From Candidatus Parcubacteria bacterium (GTDB taxonomy: Bacteria; Patescibacteriota; Minisyncoccia; UBA6257; 2-01-FULL-56-20): a DNA stretch of 36,034 bases. The translations under genes were made by a program, and so were the position numbers. Below, in pieces: positions 1 through 8,839 of the stretch. The first letter of the stretch is position 1. The number at the start of each line of letters is the position of its first letter. The DNA is taken from assembly GCA_027324805.1 (NCBI GenBank), contig DAHVRZ010000007.1, positions 1 to 36,034 of the forward strand. Direction: 5' to 3'. The notes beneath the pieces were generated by a model that had not been told where the DNA came from, did not search any database, and worked only from the letters and a program-made list of their open reading frames with translations.

Positions 1-233
1 GATGATGTCCCTATTCCACTTCCCGAAACATCATCCTCATACATGCTGATCGCGGAATTCAACGTGGAAAGATCCGAAACCCTGTTCGAATCCCTTGATT
101 GGGCAAGAAGCTGGGCAGGATTGAGGACGAGAACGACCACCACAGCGAGGATCGCGATGATGGCGATCACGATGAGAAGCTCGATGAGGGTAAATGCTCT
201 GCTGGAATGCGAATGGGGATGAAGGATGGACAT
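1..233 (-). CDS. Type IV pilin-like/pseudopilin protein, partial (C-terminus beyond window)
   Basis: Reverse-strand translation from ATG at 233: MSILHPHSHSSRAFTLIELLIVIAIIAILAVVVVLVLNPAQLLAQSRDSNRVSDLSTLNSAISMYEDD; class III prepilin motif followed by hydrophobic helix. Absent from the ORF track because it is open at the window edge. Confidence 0.9.
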   Translation of the reverse strand, partial: MSILHPHSHSSRAFTLIELLIVIAIIAILAVVVVLVLNPAQLLAQSRDSNRVSDLSTLNSAISMYEDDVSGSGIGTS

Positions 234-424
234 AACGGACGTCGCTATTCGCCCGGGTCATTGCTATTCCCCGCCCCAAACATGAGGCTTGCCGCCGAAA
301 CCTTAATGAGCGGCGATGAGGTGCCCCGGCGCGACTGTGCGATAACTATTCTATTGATGTTGATTATATCATGACCAAGCCTCTGAGAATGCAGGCTGGG
401 TTCGAATACGCGAGTGTGTTTTTG

Positions 425-497
425 TGCCCCCACCAGGATTCGAACCTGGGACCTTCTCCTTAAGAGGGAGCAGCTCTACCAACTGAGCTATAGGGGC
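425..497 (-). tRNA. tRNA-Lys (anticodon CUU)
   Basis: Reverse complement GCCCCTATAGCTCAGTTGGTAGAGCTGCTCCCTCTTAAGGAGAAGGTCCCAGGTTCGAATCCTGGTGGGGGCA folds as a cloverleaf; loop CTCTTAA gives anticodon CTT. Confidence 0.93.
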
Positions 498-576
498 GGA
501 AAAATTCCGCACTGTAAATTTACTACAATTCCAAAGTCTTGTAAAACACATTGCTCTTGTTTGCTATAATTGCTAT

Positions 577-1839
577 ATGGATCCCCGCTCCCCAAAAGAT
601 GGCTTCACGCTCATCGAACTCCTTACCGTCGTCGCCATCCTCGCCCTTCTCATGGTGGTCACGATACTCAAGCTCAACCCGGCACAGCTTTACGCGCAGG
701 CCGCCGACGCGAACCGTCTCTCCGATATCTCAACCTTGAACTCCGCCCTCGGCCTTTACTCCGCCGACCAGTCCGGCAAGCCGAGCTTTTCGCTCGGCAG
801 CTCTTCCGTCGCTTATATTTCGGTTCCCGACACTTCTCCAACGTGCGCAAACCTCGGCCTCCCTGCCCTGCCATCGGGATACTCCTATGGTTGCGCATCC
901 TCGACCCCCTCGCAAAACACCAACGGAACCGGATGGATCCCGGTGAACTTCAGCGCCATAACCACAGGGAGCCCGTTCGGATCGATCCCGACCGATCCGT
1001 CCAATCAGACATCCTCCGATCTTTTTTATACCTATTCGACAGACGGCATGAACTACGAGGTCACCGCCCTTCTCGAATCGAACAAGTATCGCCCGCAGAT
1101 CATCGCTAAACACGCGATCCACGACTACCCTGGAGTCGTCGCCCAAGGATCGTCCCTTGCCCTCTCCCCTCTCTTCAACCCATCCGGCTTCTATGGATAC
1201 TGGCCGCTTAATGAAGGGACCGGAGGGACCGCCCTCGACGAGTCGAACAGCAACAACAAAGGGACGTGGAATGGCGGCCTGGCGGGAACGTCAGGATATT
1301 ATTCCCCCGGCAACGAGGGCGTATGGGCCGGGACGTTCGACGGCGGAACAACGTATGTAAGCACTGCGGATGCCTTCTCGGGACCGACGGTATATTCCAT
1401 CGCGGTATGGTTCAAAACGGCCAGCACAAGCGGTGGGAAGCTGGTGGGATTCGGGGGTTCGCAGACAGGATCGAGCGGCAGTTACGACCGTCATATTTAT
1501 ATGATGAATGACGGGCAGCTTATTTTCGGGAATTGGACCGGAAGCGCCCAGATCGACACATCTCCCTCTTCTTATAATGACGGCAGGTGGCACTTTGTGG
1601 TGGGAACGCTTTCGAGCGCCGGCCAATATCTCTATGTCGACGGAAATCTTGTGGCGAGCAACTCGAACACCGGCGCACAGGTCTATTCCGGCTATTGGAG
1701 GATCGGCTATGACAACCTGGGCGGCTGGCCCAATATTCCAAGCAGTTACTATTTCGGCGGTCTTATCCAGGGAGTCCGCATCTACAGCAGGGCGCTTTCC
1801 CCGGCAGAGGTCCTCGCTATTTATAACGCCGAAAAATAG
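577..1839 (+). CDS. Prepilin-like N-terminus fused to LamG/concanavalin-like domain (pilin-adhesin)
   Basis: PKDGFTLIELLTVVAILALLMVVTILKLNPAQLYAQAADANRLSDISTLNSALGLY at N-terminus; GYWPLNEGTGGTALDESNSNNKGTW...GVRIYSRALSPAEVLAIYN is LamG-like. Confidence 0.9.
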   Translation: MDPRSPKDGFTLIELLTVVAILALLMVVTILKLNPAQLYAQAADANRLSDISTLNSALGLYSADQSGKPSFSLGSSSVAYISVPDTSPTCANLGLPALPSGYSYGCASSTPSQNTNGTGWIPVNFSAITTGSPFGSIPTDPSNQTSSDLFYTYSTDGMNYEVTALLESNKYRPQIIAKHAIHDYPGVVAQGSSLALSPLFNPSGFYGYWPLNEGTGGTALDESNSNNKGTWNGGLAGTSGYYSPGNEGVWAGTFDGGTTYVSTADAFSGPTVYSIAVWFKTASTSGGKLVGFGGSQTGSSGSYDRHIYMMNDGQLIFGNWTGSAQIDTSPSSYNDGRWHFVVGTLSSAGQYLYVDGNLVASNSNTGAQVYSGYWRIGYDNLGGWPNIPSSYYFGGLIQGVRIYSRALSPAEVLAIYNAEK

Positions 1840-1846
1840 CCGCAGT

Positions 1847-2851
1847 TCATTCCATCGCCTTCAGAACCTCGAGATACATATCTTCGACGATCTTTTGCTG
1901 GGCTTTGCCGGTCTTCACATAATGATCAAGTCCGGGAGCCGCGTTCACTTCGAGGACATGCCAGCGCGGCGTCGGCAAGGCGATGTCGCCTTCCACTATA
2001 AGGTCCACACCGCAAATGCGCAGGCCCATGTCGCGCGTGAGGCGCGCCGCACGTTTCTTGAACCTAGGATTGATCGTGTCCGTCACATCCACCGCATCGC
2101 CGCCCGTCGAAAGGTTCGCATTATCAAGAAGGAATATCCGCTTGTCGTGCTGCGGGACCGAACTCATTGAATATTTTTGCCGTGCGAGATTCTCCCCGAT
2201 GCGCGGGTCGTCCGTGCGAAGCGCGGTGTCGCGTCCATCTCTTTCGAACTGCGCCTGCTTCTTTGCGAGAAGGCGCGCGATTGTGGAACGCCCGTCGCCC
2301 GTCACACAGAGCGGGATGCGCTCGTACGCAGAGATCACCCGGCCATCAAGTACGACGATCCGGTAATCCCTCCCCACGATTGGTTTTTGAACAAGCGCGA
2401 TGCGATCCTGTCCGAATGCGGCGCGCATGGCCCGATAGAATTCTTTTTTGGTATGAGCCTTCGCAACGGCAATACCCTTGCTCCCGCTATTCGGCTTCAC
2501 GAACACCGGAAAGCCGATCCTTTTTGCGTAGCGGTACGCCGCGTCGATGTTGCGCCGCGATCCGATGGCGCGACACCACGCATCGGAATAGAATGCCTTG
2601 CCGGGCACGATCGGATATCCCATCCTTTTCATAAAGAAATTCGCGTAATCCTTGTCCTTTGCAATATCGGACGCGCCGACCGGATTGAGGTCGATCGTCG
2701 AATCGCGGAAGTAACGTTTTCTGCCATTCTTGAAAACGATCTGGCCCGTCACCCCCCATTCCGGTTCCATAATCACGCGCGCGCCGATCTTCGGCGCTAT
2801 TTTTTTGAAAAGCTCCCCAAGGAACGGCGGCGCTTTGCGTTTCTTCGGCAT
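1847..2851 (-). CDS. ATP-grasp domain protein
   Basis: 334 aa; FPVFVKPNSGSKGIAVAK, RIVVLDGRVISAYERIP, WHVLEVNAAPGLDHY are ATP-grasp-type motifs (cyanophycin-synthetase/GshAB-like). Confidence 0.8.
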   Translation of the reverse strand: MPKKRKAPPFLGELFKKIAPKIGARVIMEPEWGVTGQIVFKNGRKRYFRDSTIDLNPVGASDIAKDKDYANFFMKRMGYPIVPGKAFYSDAWCRAIGSRRNIDAAYRYAKRIGFPVFVKPNSGSKGIAVAKAHTKKEFYRAMRAAFGQDRIALVQKPIVGRDYRIVVLDGRVISAYERIPLCVTGDGRSTIARLLAKKQAQFERDGRDTALRTDDPRIGENLARQKYSMSSVPQHDKRIFLLDNANLSTGGDAVDVTDTINPRFKKRAARLTRDMGLRICGVDLIVEGDIALPTPRWHVLEVNAAPGLDHYVKTGKAQQKIVEDMYLEVLKAME

Positions 2852-2895
2852 GTATCATTTGTTATATCCCATGTGGTATAATTACGGCAAATCAG

Positions 2896-5109
2896 ATGCC
2901 CCAGGTTGCCCTCGATACGCCTCTCTTTGAAGTCGTAGGAGCACGCTCCCCGTCCTTGCGACGGCTGGAGAAGATGGGCATCCGCACCGTGCGGGACCTC
3001 CTTTGGCACTTTCCTTCGCGCTACGAGGATTTTACGAAGATCTACACCGTTGCCGAGATCGAACCGGGACAGCAGGCGACCGTCCGCGCCGCGGTCGAAG
3101 AGATCCGCGCGCGGCACAGCTTCCGCCGCCATATGAGCATCATCGAGGCGACGCTCGCCGATGCTTCCGGCTCCATCCGTGCGGTTTGGTTCAACCAGCC
3201 ATACATCGCGAACACGCTCCGTCCCGGGCGCGAAGCGAACTTCTCCGGCAAGGCGTCCATCTCCGAGGAGGGCGATCTTTATCTCAACAATCCAACCTAT
3301 GAACTCGTCCGCCTGCGGCCCGGGATGAGCCGGGGCGGCGCGGATGGCGACGAACAGGAATTCAGCCACACCGGCCGCCTCGTGCCGGTCTATCCGGAAA
3401 CGCAGGGACTTACCTCGCGCGGGATCCGCTTCGCGCTCCAGCAGGTGTTCCGGCGTCTGCCGCCGCTCAAGGAATGGATACCCGAAAGCGTGCTCGACGC
3501 ATTCCACTTCCCGCCGATCGAAGAGGCACTCCATGGGATCCATTTCCCCCACTCCATCGAAGAGGCAAATGGAGCGCGCGCGCGATTCTCATTCGAGGAC
3601 CTTTTTCTCCTCCAGCTCATCACGCTCCAGGAGAAACTGAAACTCGCGGTCAAACACGCGCCCGCGCTGCCGGCAGATATCGAATGGGTGAAGTCATTCC
3701 TCGCGCGACTCCCTTTCGAACTCACGACATCGCAAAAAAAATCCCTCTGGGAGATCATCCGCGACATGGAGCGCACGCATCCCATGAACCGCCTCCTGCA
3801 GGGCGACGTCGGCTCCGGAAAGACGATCGTCGCTGCGCTCGCGGCGCTCATCGCCGCCCGCAACGGATATCAGGCGGCGTTCATGGCACCGACGGAGATC
3901 CTCGCGCGGCAACATTTTGAAACAATGAAAAAGCTTGGCGTCGGCGGCGGGTTCCCTGTCTTTGGCCTCCTCACCGCTTCTGCCGCCGTCATCCACTACG
4001 GCGAGGATGGCCTTGAATCTAAAATTTCAAAGAAAGAATTCGGCGATAAGGCCGCGCGCGGCGACATTCCCATCATCTTCGGCACGCACGCGCTCATCCA
4101 GCGCAGTGTCAATTTCAGCAAGCTCGGCCTCGTCGTTATCGACGAACAGCATCGCTTTGGCGTAAACCAGCGCGCCGAGCTCGCCGCAAAGGCAGGTCCC
4201 GACGGCATCGTCCCCCATTTCCTCAGCATGTCGGCCACGCCGATTCCCCGCACGCTCATGCTCTCCATTTTCGGCGATCTCGACCTCTCGCTCATCACCG
4301 AACTTCCGGCAGGCCGCAAACCGATCGAAACGAAAATCGTGCCGCCCAACGAACGGAAGGGTGCATACCAATTCATCCACAAAGAGGTGAAGGGCGGGAG
4401 GCAGGTATTCGTGATCTGCCCGCGCATCGATCCGGCCGAGGAGAACGACGCTTCCGCCGCAACAGGAGGCATGGCGCCCGTACCGTCACCCGCCCGCCTC
4501 CGCGCGCTCCAGACGGCGCTCGACCTCAAATCCGTCAAGGAAGAGTTCGACCGGCTCTCCAAAGAAGTATTTCCCGACCTGCGCATCGCAATGCTCCACG
4601 GGCAAATGAAGGCGAAAGAAAAGGAAGATGTCATGAAGCGATTCAAGAGCAAAGAGTTCGATATTCTCGTCTCGACGAGCGTCGTCGAGGTCGGTGTTGA
4701 TGTACCGAACGCGACGATCATGATGATCGAAGGCGCCGAGCGGTTCGGCCTCGCCCAGCTCTATCAGTTCCGCGGACGTGTCGGCCGCGGCGAATATGCG
4801 TCGTACTGCTATCTCATGACGACGACCGCGGCGCAATCGACGAATGCGCGGCTCAAGGCGATCATCGAGGCAAAAAACGGATTTGAACTTGCCGAGAAGG
4901 ACCTCCAGCTCCGCGGCCCGGGACAGTTCTTCGGCCAGGTGCAGACCGGTCTCCCCGACGTCGCCATGGAGGCGTTGCGCGATCCCGAGCTCGTCAAACA
5001 TTCACGCGAAGCAGCGATGAGGGTACTTCAGGAAAATCCCTCGCTCAAAAAAACTCCTCCACTCAAGAAGCGAGTGGAGGAGTTCCGTGCGAAACTTCAC
5101 AGGGAATAG
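2896..5109 (+). CDS. recG: ATP-dependent DNA helicase RecG
   Basis: 737 aa; LLQGDVGSGKTIVA (Walker A), VVIDEQHRFGVNQR, SATPIPRTLMLSIFGDLDLS, RFGLAQLYQFRGRVGRG. Confidence 0.97.
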   Translation: MPQVALDTPLFEVVGARSPSLRRLEKMGIRTVRDLLWHFPSRYEDFTKIYTVAEIEPGQQATVRAAVEEIRARHSFRRHMSIIEATLADASGSIRAVWFNQPYIANTLRPGREANFSGKASISEEGDLYLNNPTYELVRLRPGMSRGGADGDEQEFSHTGRLVPVYPETQGLTSRGIRFALQQVFRRLPPLKEWIPESVLDAFHFPPIEEALHGIHFPHSIEEANGARARFSFEDLFLLQLITLQEKLKLAVKHAPALPADIEWVKSFLARLPFELTTSQKKSLWEIIRDMERTHPMNRLLQGDVGSGKTIVAALAALIAARNGYQAAFMAPTEILARQHFETMKKLGVGGGFPVFGLLTASAAVIHYGEDGLESKISKKEFGDKAARGDIPIIFGTHALIQRSVNFSKLGLVVIDEQHRFGVNQRAELAAKAGPDGIVPHFLSMSATPIPRTLMLSIFGDLDLSLITELPAGRKPIETKIVPPNERKGAYQFIHKEVKGGRQVFVICPRIDPAEENDASAATGGMAPVPSPARLRALQTALDLKSVKEEFDRLSKEVFPDLRIAMLHGQMKAKEKEDVMKRFKSKEFDILVSTSVVEVGVDVPNATIMMIEGAERFGLAQLYQFRGRVGRGEYASYCYLMTTTAAQSTNARLKAIIEAKNGFELAEKDLQLRGPGQFFGQVQTGLPDVAMEALRDPELVKHSREAAMRVLQENPSLKKTPPLKKRVEEFRAKLHRE
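5046..5084 (-). terminator. Rho-independent terminator for the minus-strand beta-propeller gene, embedded in recG 3' coding sequence
   Basis: 13-bp perfect inverted repeat aactcctccactc(5052-5064)/gagtggaggagtt(5072-5084), followed on the minus strand by a run of T's. Confidence 0.8.
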
Positions 5110-5112
5110 CGG

Positions 5113-7173
5113 CTAGCGTGCCGAGGAAATATATGACCGCAGTTCGTTGATGTCCACGGCACGGATGAGGGACGCGCCTGGCGTAAGCGTCGGATCGGTG
5201 TACGTCGGAACGGATTGACCGCACGCCGCATATACGTCCGCGAGGGCGTTGCGGAGGTCCGTGATATGGATGGCACGGATCGGCGTCACTCCCGGAGTGA
5301 TCGTCGGGTCGGTGAAGGAATATGCCGAAAGTCCGGCATCACTCCTCAGAGTATTGATGTCGGTCCTCAGTTCGGTGATGTCGACCGCACGAATGATCGA
5401 CGTACCTGGCGTAAGCGTCGGATCGGCAAAGGTGAAGGTGAATGGACCCGTACAGGTCGTTGGCGGCACCGCCGACCAGACGTCATTGTAATACTGCGCA
5501 CTGCTTTGACCGTCCGTACCGCCCAACAACCATATCGCATTGTTGAATGAGGCGACGGACGTACCATACCTTCCCGCCCACGGGGCGCTCATTGCCGCCG
5601 CGGTCCAGGTGACGCCGTCGGTGGAATACCACGCATTATTGGTGGTTGAATCGATGACCCACATTTCATTGTCGTATATCAAAAATGATTCGTTGGCGTT
5701 CCTCGGGAAATGCGTGCTCGGCGCATAAGTCCCCGGCCACGGAGCGTTCGCGGTCGCCTCGGTCCAGGTGACGCCGTCCGATGACGACCAGACGTCGTTA
5801 TAATACGCCGACCCGGCGGCCTCTCCTCCCATGACCCATAACTCGTTATTAAACACGAAGATCGACGCTCCATCCCTTCCTGCCCACGGAGCATTCGCGG
5901 TCGCCTCGGTCCAGGTGACGCCGTCCGAGGACGACCAGACATCGTTTTCAGAACCAGAGCCAAAACCGCCCAACAGCCACATCTTGTTATTGAACACGAC
6001 CGCGCCGGCGCCACACCTCCCTCCCCACGGAACTGACGAATTCACAAGATTCCAGTTGGTGCCGTCCGAGGAAGACCAGACATCGGTATAACAGGAAGTG
6101 CTGGTACTGAGCGTTCCATATCCATCGCCTCCCATGATCCATAATTTATTGCCGTATGACAGGACGGAAGCATCCGCTCTCGACGGCCACGGACCTATCG
6201 TGGTCTCCTTGGTCCAGGTGACGCCGTCGGGGGAAATCCAGACATCGTTGTATTTATCCGATTCGGTCGAACCCATGACCACTATGTCGCCATTGAACGC
6301 AGTCGCGTATCCTTCGGTCTCATACGGTACATTCGAAGACGCCTTGGTCCAGGTGACGCCGTCCGAAGATGACCAGATATTATTGCCATTGTTATAATTC
6401 ATGATCCATAGCTTGCTGTTAAAGACGATCGCATCCCCTACGACTCCTGGAAGCGATGCCGTCACCTCGGTCCAGGTGACGCCGTCCGTCGATGACCAAA
6501 GATCACCGCTCGAAGAATCCATGACCCACATCTCGCCGTTATAAGAGAGAAAATAGTCGGTGTCGTAGCCCGCCATGTCGTAAGGACTATAAGCCGTGTG
6601 CGTCCACGGAGTGTTCGAATCCACCTCGGTCCAGGTGACGCCGTCCGATGACGACCAGACGGTATTACCACTCACGGAATCTATAATCCACAATTTATTG
6701 TTATATACGACGGGAACCACTCCGGACCCTGCCGGAAATGGAGCGTTCGCGGTCACCTCGGTCCAGGTGACGCCGTCCGATGACGACCAGACGTCGTTAT
6801 ATCCATAGCCGCCGATGATCCACAATTTATTATTAAAGACTACCGGGGTCACGCCCGCTCTCCCTTTCCATGGAGTGTTCGCGGTCACCTCGGTCCAGGT
6901 GACGCCGTCCGATGACGACCAGACGTCGTTATAGAGAGAAGTGCCGAGATAATCGGTTATGGGTTCTCCCCCATAGCCGCCAATGATCCATAATTTATTA
7001 TTGAACACCACAGGAGGTTCCATCCGCCACGGCAGCGTAGGTGAGATGGTCCAATTAAGGGCCGTGCCTGCCGCTTTTGCCGCCGGCTGCCGCGGAAATT
7101 GCATAATCCACGCCGCCGCGAGCACCACGGCGGTAAGAGCGATGATCGCAAAATAATACTTCTTACGGAGCAT
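5113..7173 (-). CDS. Secreted beta-propeller (kelch-like) surface protein with three C-terminal DPTLTPG...IRAVDITELR repeats
   Basis: ORF to 7209; start at MLRKKYYFAIIALTAVVLAAAWIM preferred because it places the signal/TM segment at the N-terminus. About ten VWSSSDGVTWTE blocks alternating with VFNNKLWIIGG blocks. Confidence 0.88.
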   Translation of the reverse strand: MLRKKYYFAIIALTAVVLAAAWIMQFPRQPAAKAAGTALNWTISPTLPWRMEPPVVFNNKLWIIGGYGGEPITDYLGTSLYNDVWSSSDGVTWTEVTANTPWKGRAGVTPVVFNNKLWIIGGYGYNDVWSSSDGVTWTEVTANAPFPAGSGVVPVVYNNKLWIIDSVSGNTVWSSSDGVTWTEVDSNTPWTHTAYSPYDMAGYDTDYFLSYNGEMWVMDSSSGDLWSSTDGVTWTEVTASLPGVVGDAIVFNSKLWIMNYNNGNNIWSSSDGVTWTKASSNVPYETEGYATAFNGDIVVMGSTESDKYNDVWISPDGVTWTKETTIGPWPSRADASVLSYGNKLWIMGGDGYGTLSTSTSCYTDVWSSSDGTNWNLVNSSVPWGGRCGAGAVVFNNKMWLLGGFGSGSENDVWSSSDGVTWTEATANAPWAGRDGASIFVFNNELWVMGGEAAGSAYYNDVWSSSDGVTWTEATANAPWPGTYAPSTHFPRNANESFLIYDNEMWVIDSTTNNAWYSTDGVTWTAAAMSAPWAGRYGTSVASFNNAIWLLGGTDGQSSAQYYNDVWSAVPPTTCTGPFTFTFADPTLTPGTSIIRAVDITELRTDINTLRSDAGLSAYSFTDPTITPGVTPIRAIHITDLRNALADVYAACGQSVPTYTDPTLTPGASLIRAVDINELRSYISSAR

Positions 7174-7636
7174 AGGTCGCATAATACCCCGCTGGAGACG
7201 TAGAGGCATATCCGACTTTCAATGCGGCGTCATTCGTCCCGTTCGCTTCAAGATTTATCCCGCCGGCCACATCAAGCACCGCGCCCGGACTCGCCGTACC
7301 GATGCCAAGACTCCCCGGGAAGCTGTAATTCCCTCCTCCCGTATTCGAACCGAAGGAGCCCGCGGAGACATTCCCGGCGCTCATTGTGCCGGTGTACGTA
7401 CCGCTGATCGTGCCGGCCACGGTAAGATTGCCGCCCATGCCCACATTGCTGCCGCTCACACTGATCGCGCCGGAGCCGTTCGGTGGTGCCTGGCTCGGGC
7501 CGGTGAACGCGGCCACAATTCTTACCGTGACGAATGCCGCGAGGGATGCTCCAAAGAGCGTTGCCGCAAACGTCATCCACCGCGGAACTATCAATTTGTT
7601 CTTTTGTTCTTTTTTCATGTTTCGGTACGATGCCAT
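7163..7636 (-). CDS. Membrane-anchored fibre-like surface protein
   Basis: TM segment followed by VAAFTGPSQAPPNGSGAISVSG, GNLTVAGTISGTYTG, GSLGIGTASPGAVLDVAGG (tail-fibre-like). Slightly overlaps the start of the 5113 gene. Confidence 0.8.
   Translation of the reverse strand: MASYRNMKKEQKNKLIVPRWMTFAATLFGASLAAFVTVRIVAAFTGPSQAPPNGSGAISVSGSNVGMGGNLTVAGTISGTYTGTMSAGNVSAGSFGSNTGGGNYSFPGSLGIGTASPGAVLDVAGGINLEANGTNDAALKVGYASTSPAGYYATYAP
7308..7447. repeat. 140-bp near-identical repeat, copy 1
   Basis: Matches 8364-8503 at a constant offset of 1056 with one mismatch seen (7415 g vs 8471 a). Confidence 0.93.
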
Positions 7637-7660
7637 GCGCTCCTTAATGGCGATCTTTCC

Positions 7661-8782
7661 CTATGCGTGATGGAGATGGCAATACGCGGACGGGGTCTCG
7701 TTGCCGCCACCGTCGGACATCACCTGAACAACCTCGTAACCGAACGAGTTCGTATTGACCGACGTAATATCCATCGCATCCGCCGCAGTATTGGTCGTCC
7801 TTACCGTGCAGGTAATATAGTAGTTGGTGTCAACGAATGCCGGAGAGAACGATTCCGTGCCGGCACAGCTATAAAGGTTGCTCCCGCTGGTTATGGCACA
7901 GGTGGAGAAATTGAGGTAGAGGTCCGTCCCCGAGGAACTTCCCGACGGCCATGCAGTGATGCAGTTGGCGCCCGCGATGCAGTACTGCGTCGCGTTCACG
8001 GCACCGTTCACGTCGAGCGGATATCCCGGGTTTGCCTTTCCGACGCCCACATTACCGGTACCGGTCACAAGAGAAGCTCCTCCCCCATTATTACTGAAGT
8101 ATCCTCCTGCGCCGCTTCCCAATGCCGCGGAGGAATAACCGCTCACTCCATACGTCGTTCCTACACCGTCCACCCCTATACCCGCTCCCGAACCATATAC
8201 GCCTATCTGACCGCTTGCACTGCTTCCTTCTCCCCATACGCCTATCCCGTTACTCGCACTCGAATAGCCCTGTACTCCGGCATAACTGGCACCACTTGCG
8301 CTCGTTGCGCCGTATACCCCACTCCCCACGCTGCTCGAACTGTTCGTCACGCCGTTCACCGTGAGACTCCCCGGGAAGCTGTAATTCCCTCCTCCCGTAT
8401 TCGAACCGAAGGAGCCCGCGGAGACATTCCCGGCGCTCATTGTGCCGGTGTACGTACCGCTGATCGTGCCAGCCACGGTAAGATTGCCGCCCATGCCCAC
8501 ATTACCAGTCTGGGTACTCGCACCCGATACCGTCATATTGCCGCCTATCGTCGTATTGCCGGTCAATGTACTTTGGCTGCTCACGGTAAGATTGCCTGCG
8601 ACACCAATGCTTGTCCCGCTCGCAGTGAGCACGCCGTTTCCCAAAGGCGGTGCCTGGCTCGGACCGGTGAACGCCCCGACGACGTTTACCGCAAAAAACG
8701 CCGCAAGGAATGCACCGAATATCGCCGTAAAAAAGCCGGCGGCCATGCTGAACATACGGTTGCGGGGATTTGTGTTGTTCAT
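7661..8782 (-). CDS. Membrane-anchored fibre-like surface protein (paralogue of 7163-7636)
   Basis: 373 aa; same TM + GAFTGPSQAPP start, stacked GNLTV/GNTTIGGNMTV units, GVYGATS...GVQGYSS...GVWGEGS repeats, GNVGVGKANPGYPLDVNG. Confidence 0.85.
   Translation of the reverse strand: MNNTNPRNRMFSMAAGFFTAIFGAFLAAFFAVNVVGAFTGPSQAPPLGNGVLTASGTSIGVAGNLTVSSQSTLTGNTTIGGNMTVSGASTQTGNVGMGGNLTVAGTISGTYTGTMSAGNVSAGSFGSNTGGGNYSFPGSLTVNGVTNSSSSVGSGVYGATSASGASYAGVQGYSSASNGIGVWGEGSSASGQIGVYGSGAGIGVDGVGTTYGVSGYSSAALGSGAGGYFSNNGGGASLVTGTGNVGVGKANPGYPLDVNGAVNATQYCIAGANCITAWPSGSSSGTDLYLNFSTCAITSGSNLYSCAGTESFSPAFVDTNYYITCTVRTTNTAADAMDITSVNTNSFGYEVVQVMSDGGGNETPSAYCHLHHA
8364..8503. repeat. 140-bp near-identical repeat, copy 2
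   Basis: See 7308-7447. Confidence 0.93.
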
Positions 8783-8839
8783 TTTTCTTTTATTTTAGTG
8801 TATCAAAATCGGGAACGTGACGCTTGTTCATTCCTTCCT

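Noticed and set aside
5600-6920. Regularly spaced ~37-bp near-identical repeats resembling a CRISPR array
   Set aside because: Repeats are in-frame coding (SSDGVTWTE) within a continuous 698-aa ORF; spacing is ~120-160 bp and the spacers encode related VFNNKLW blade sequence.
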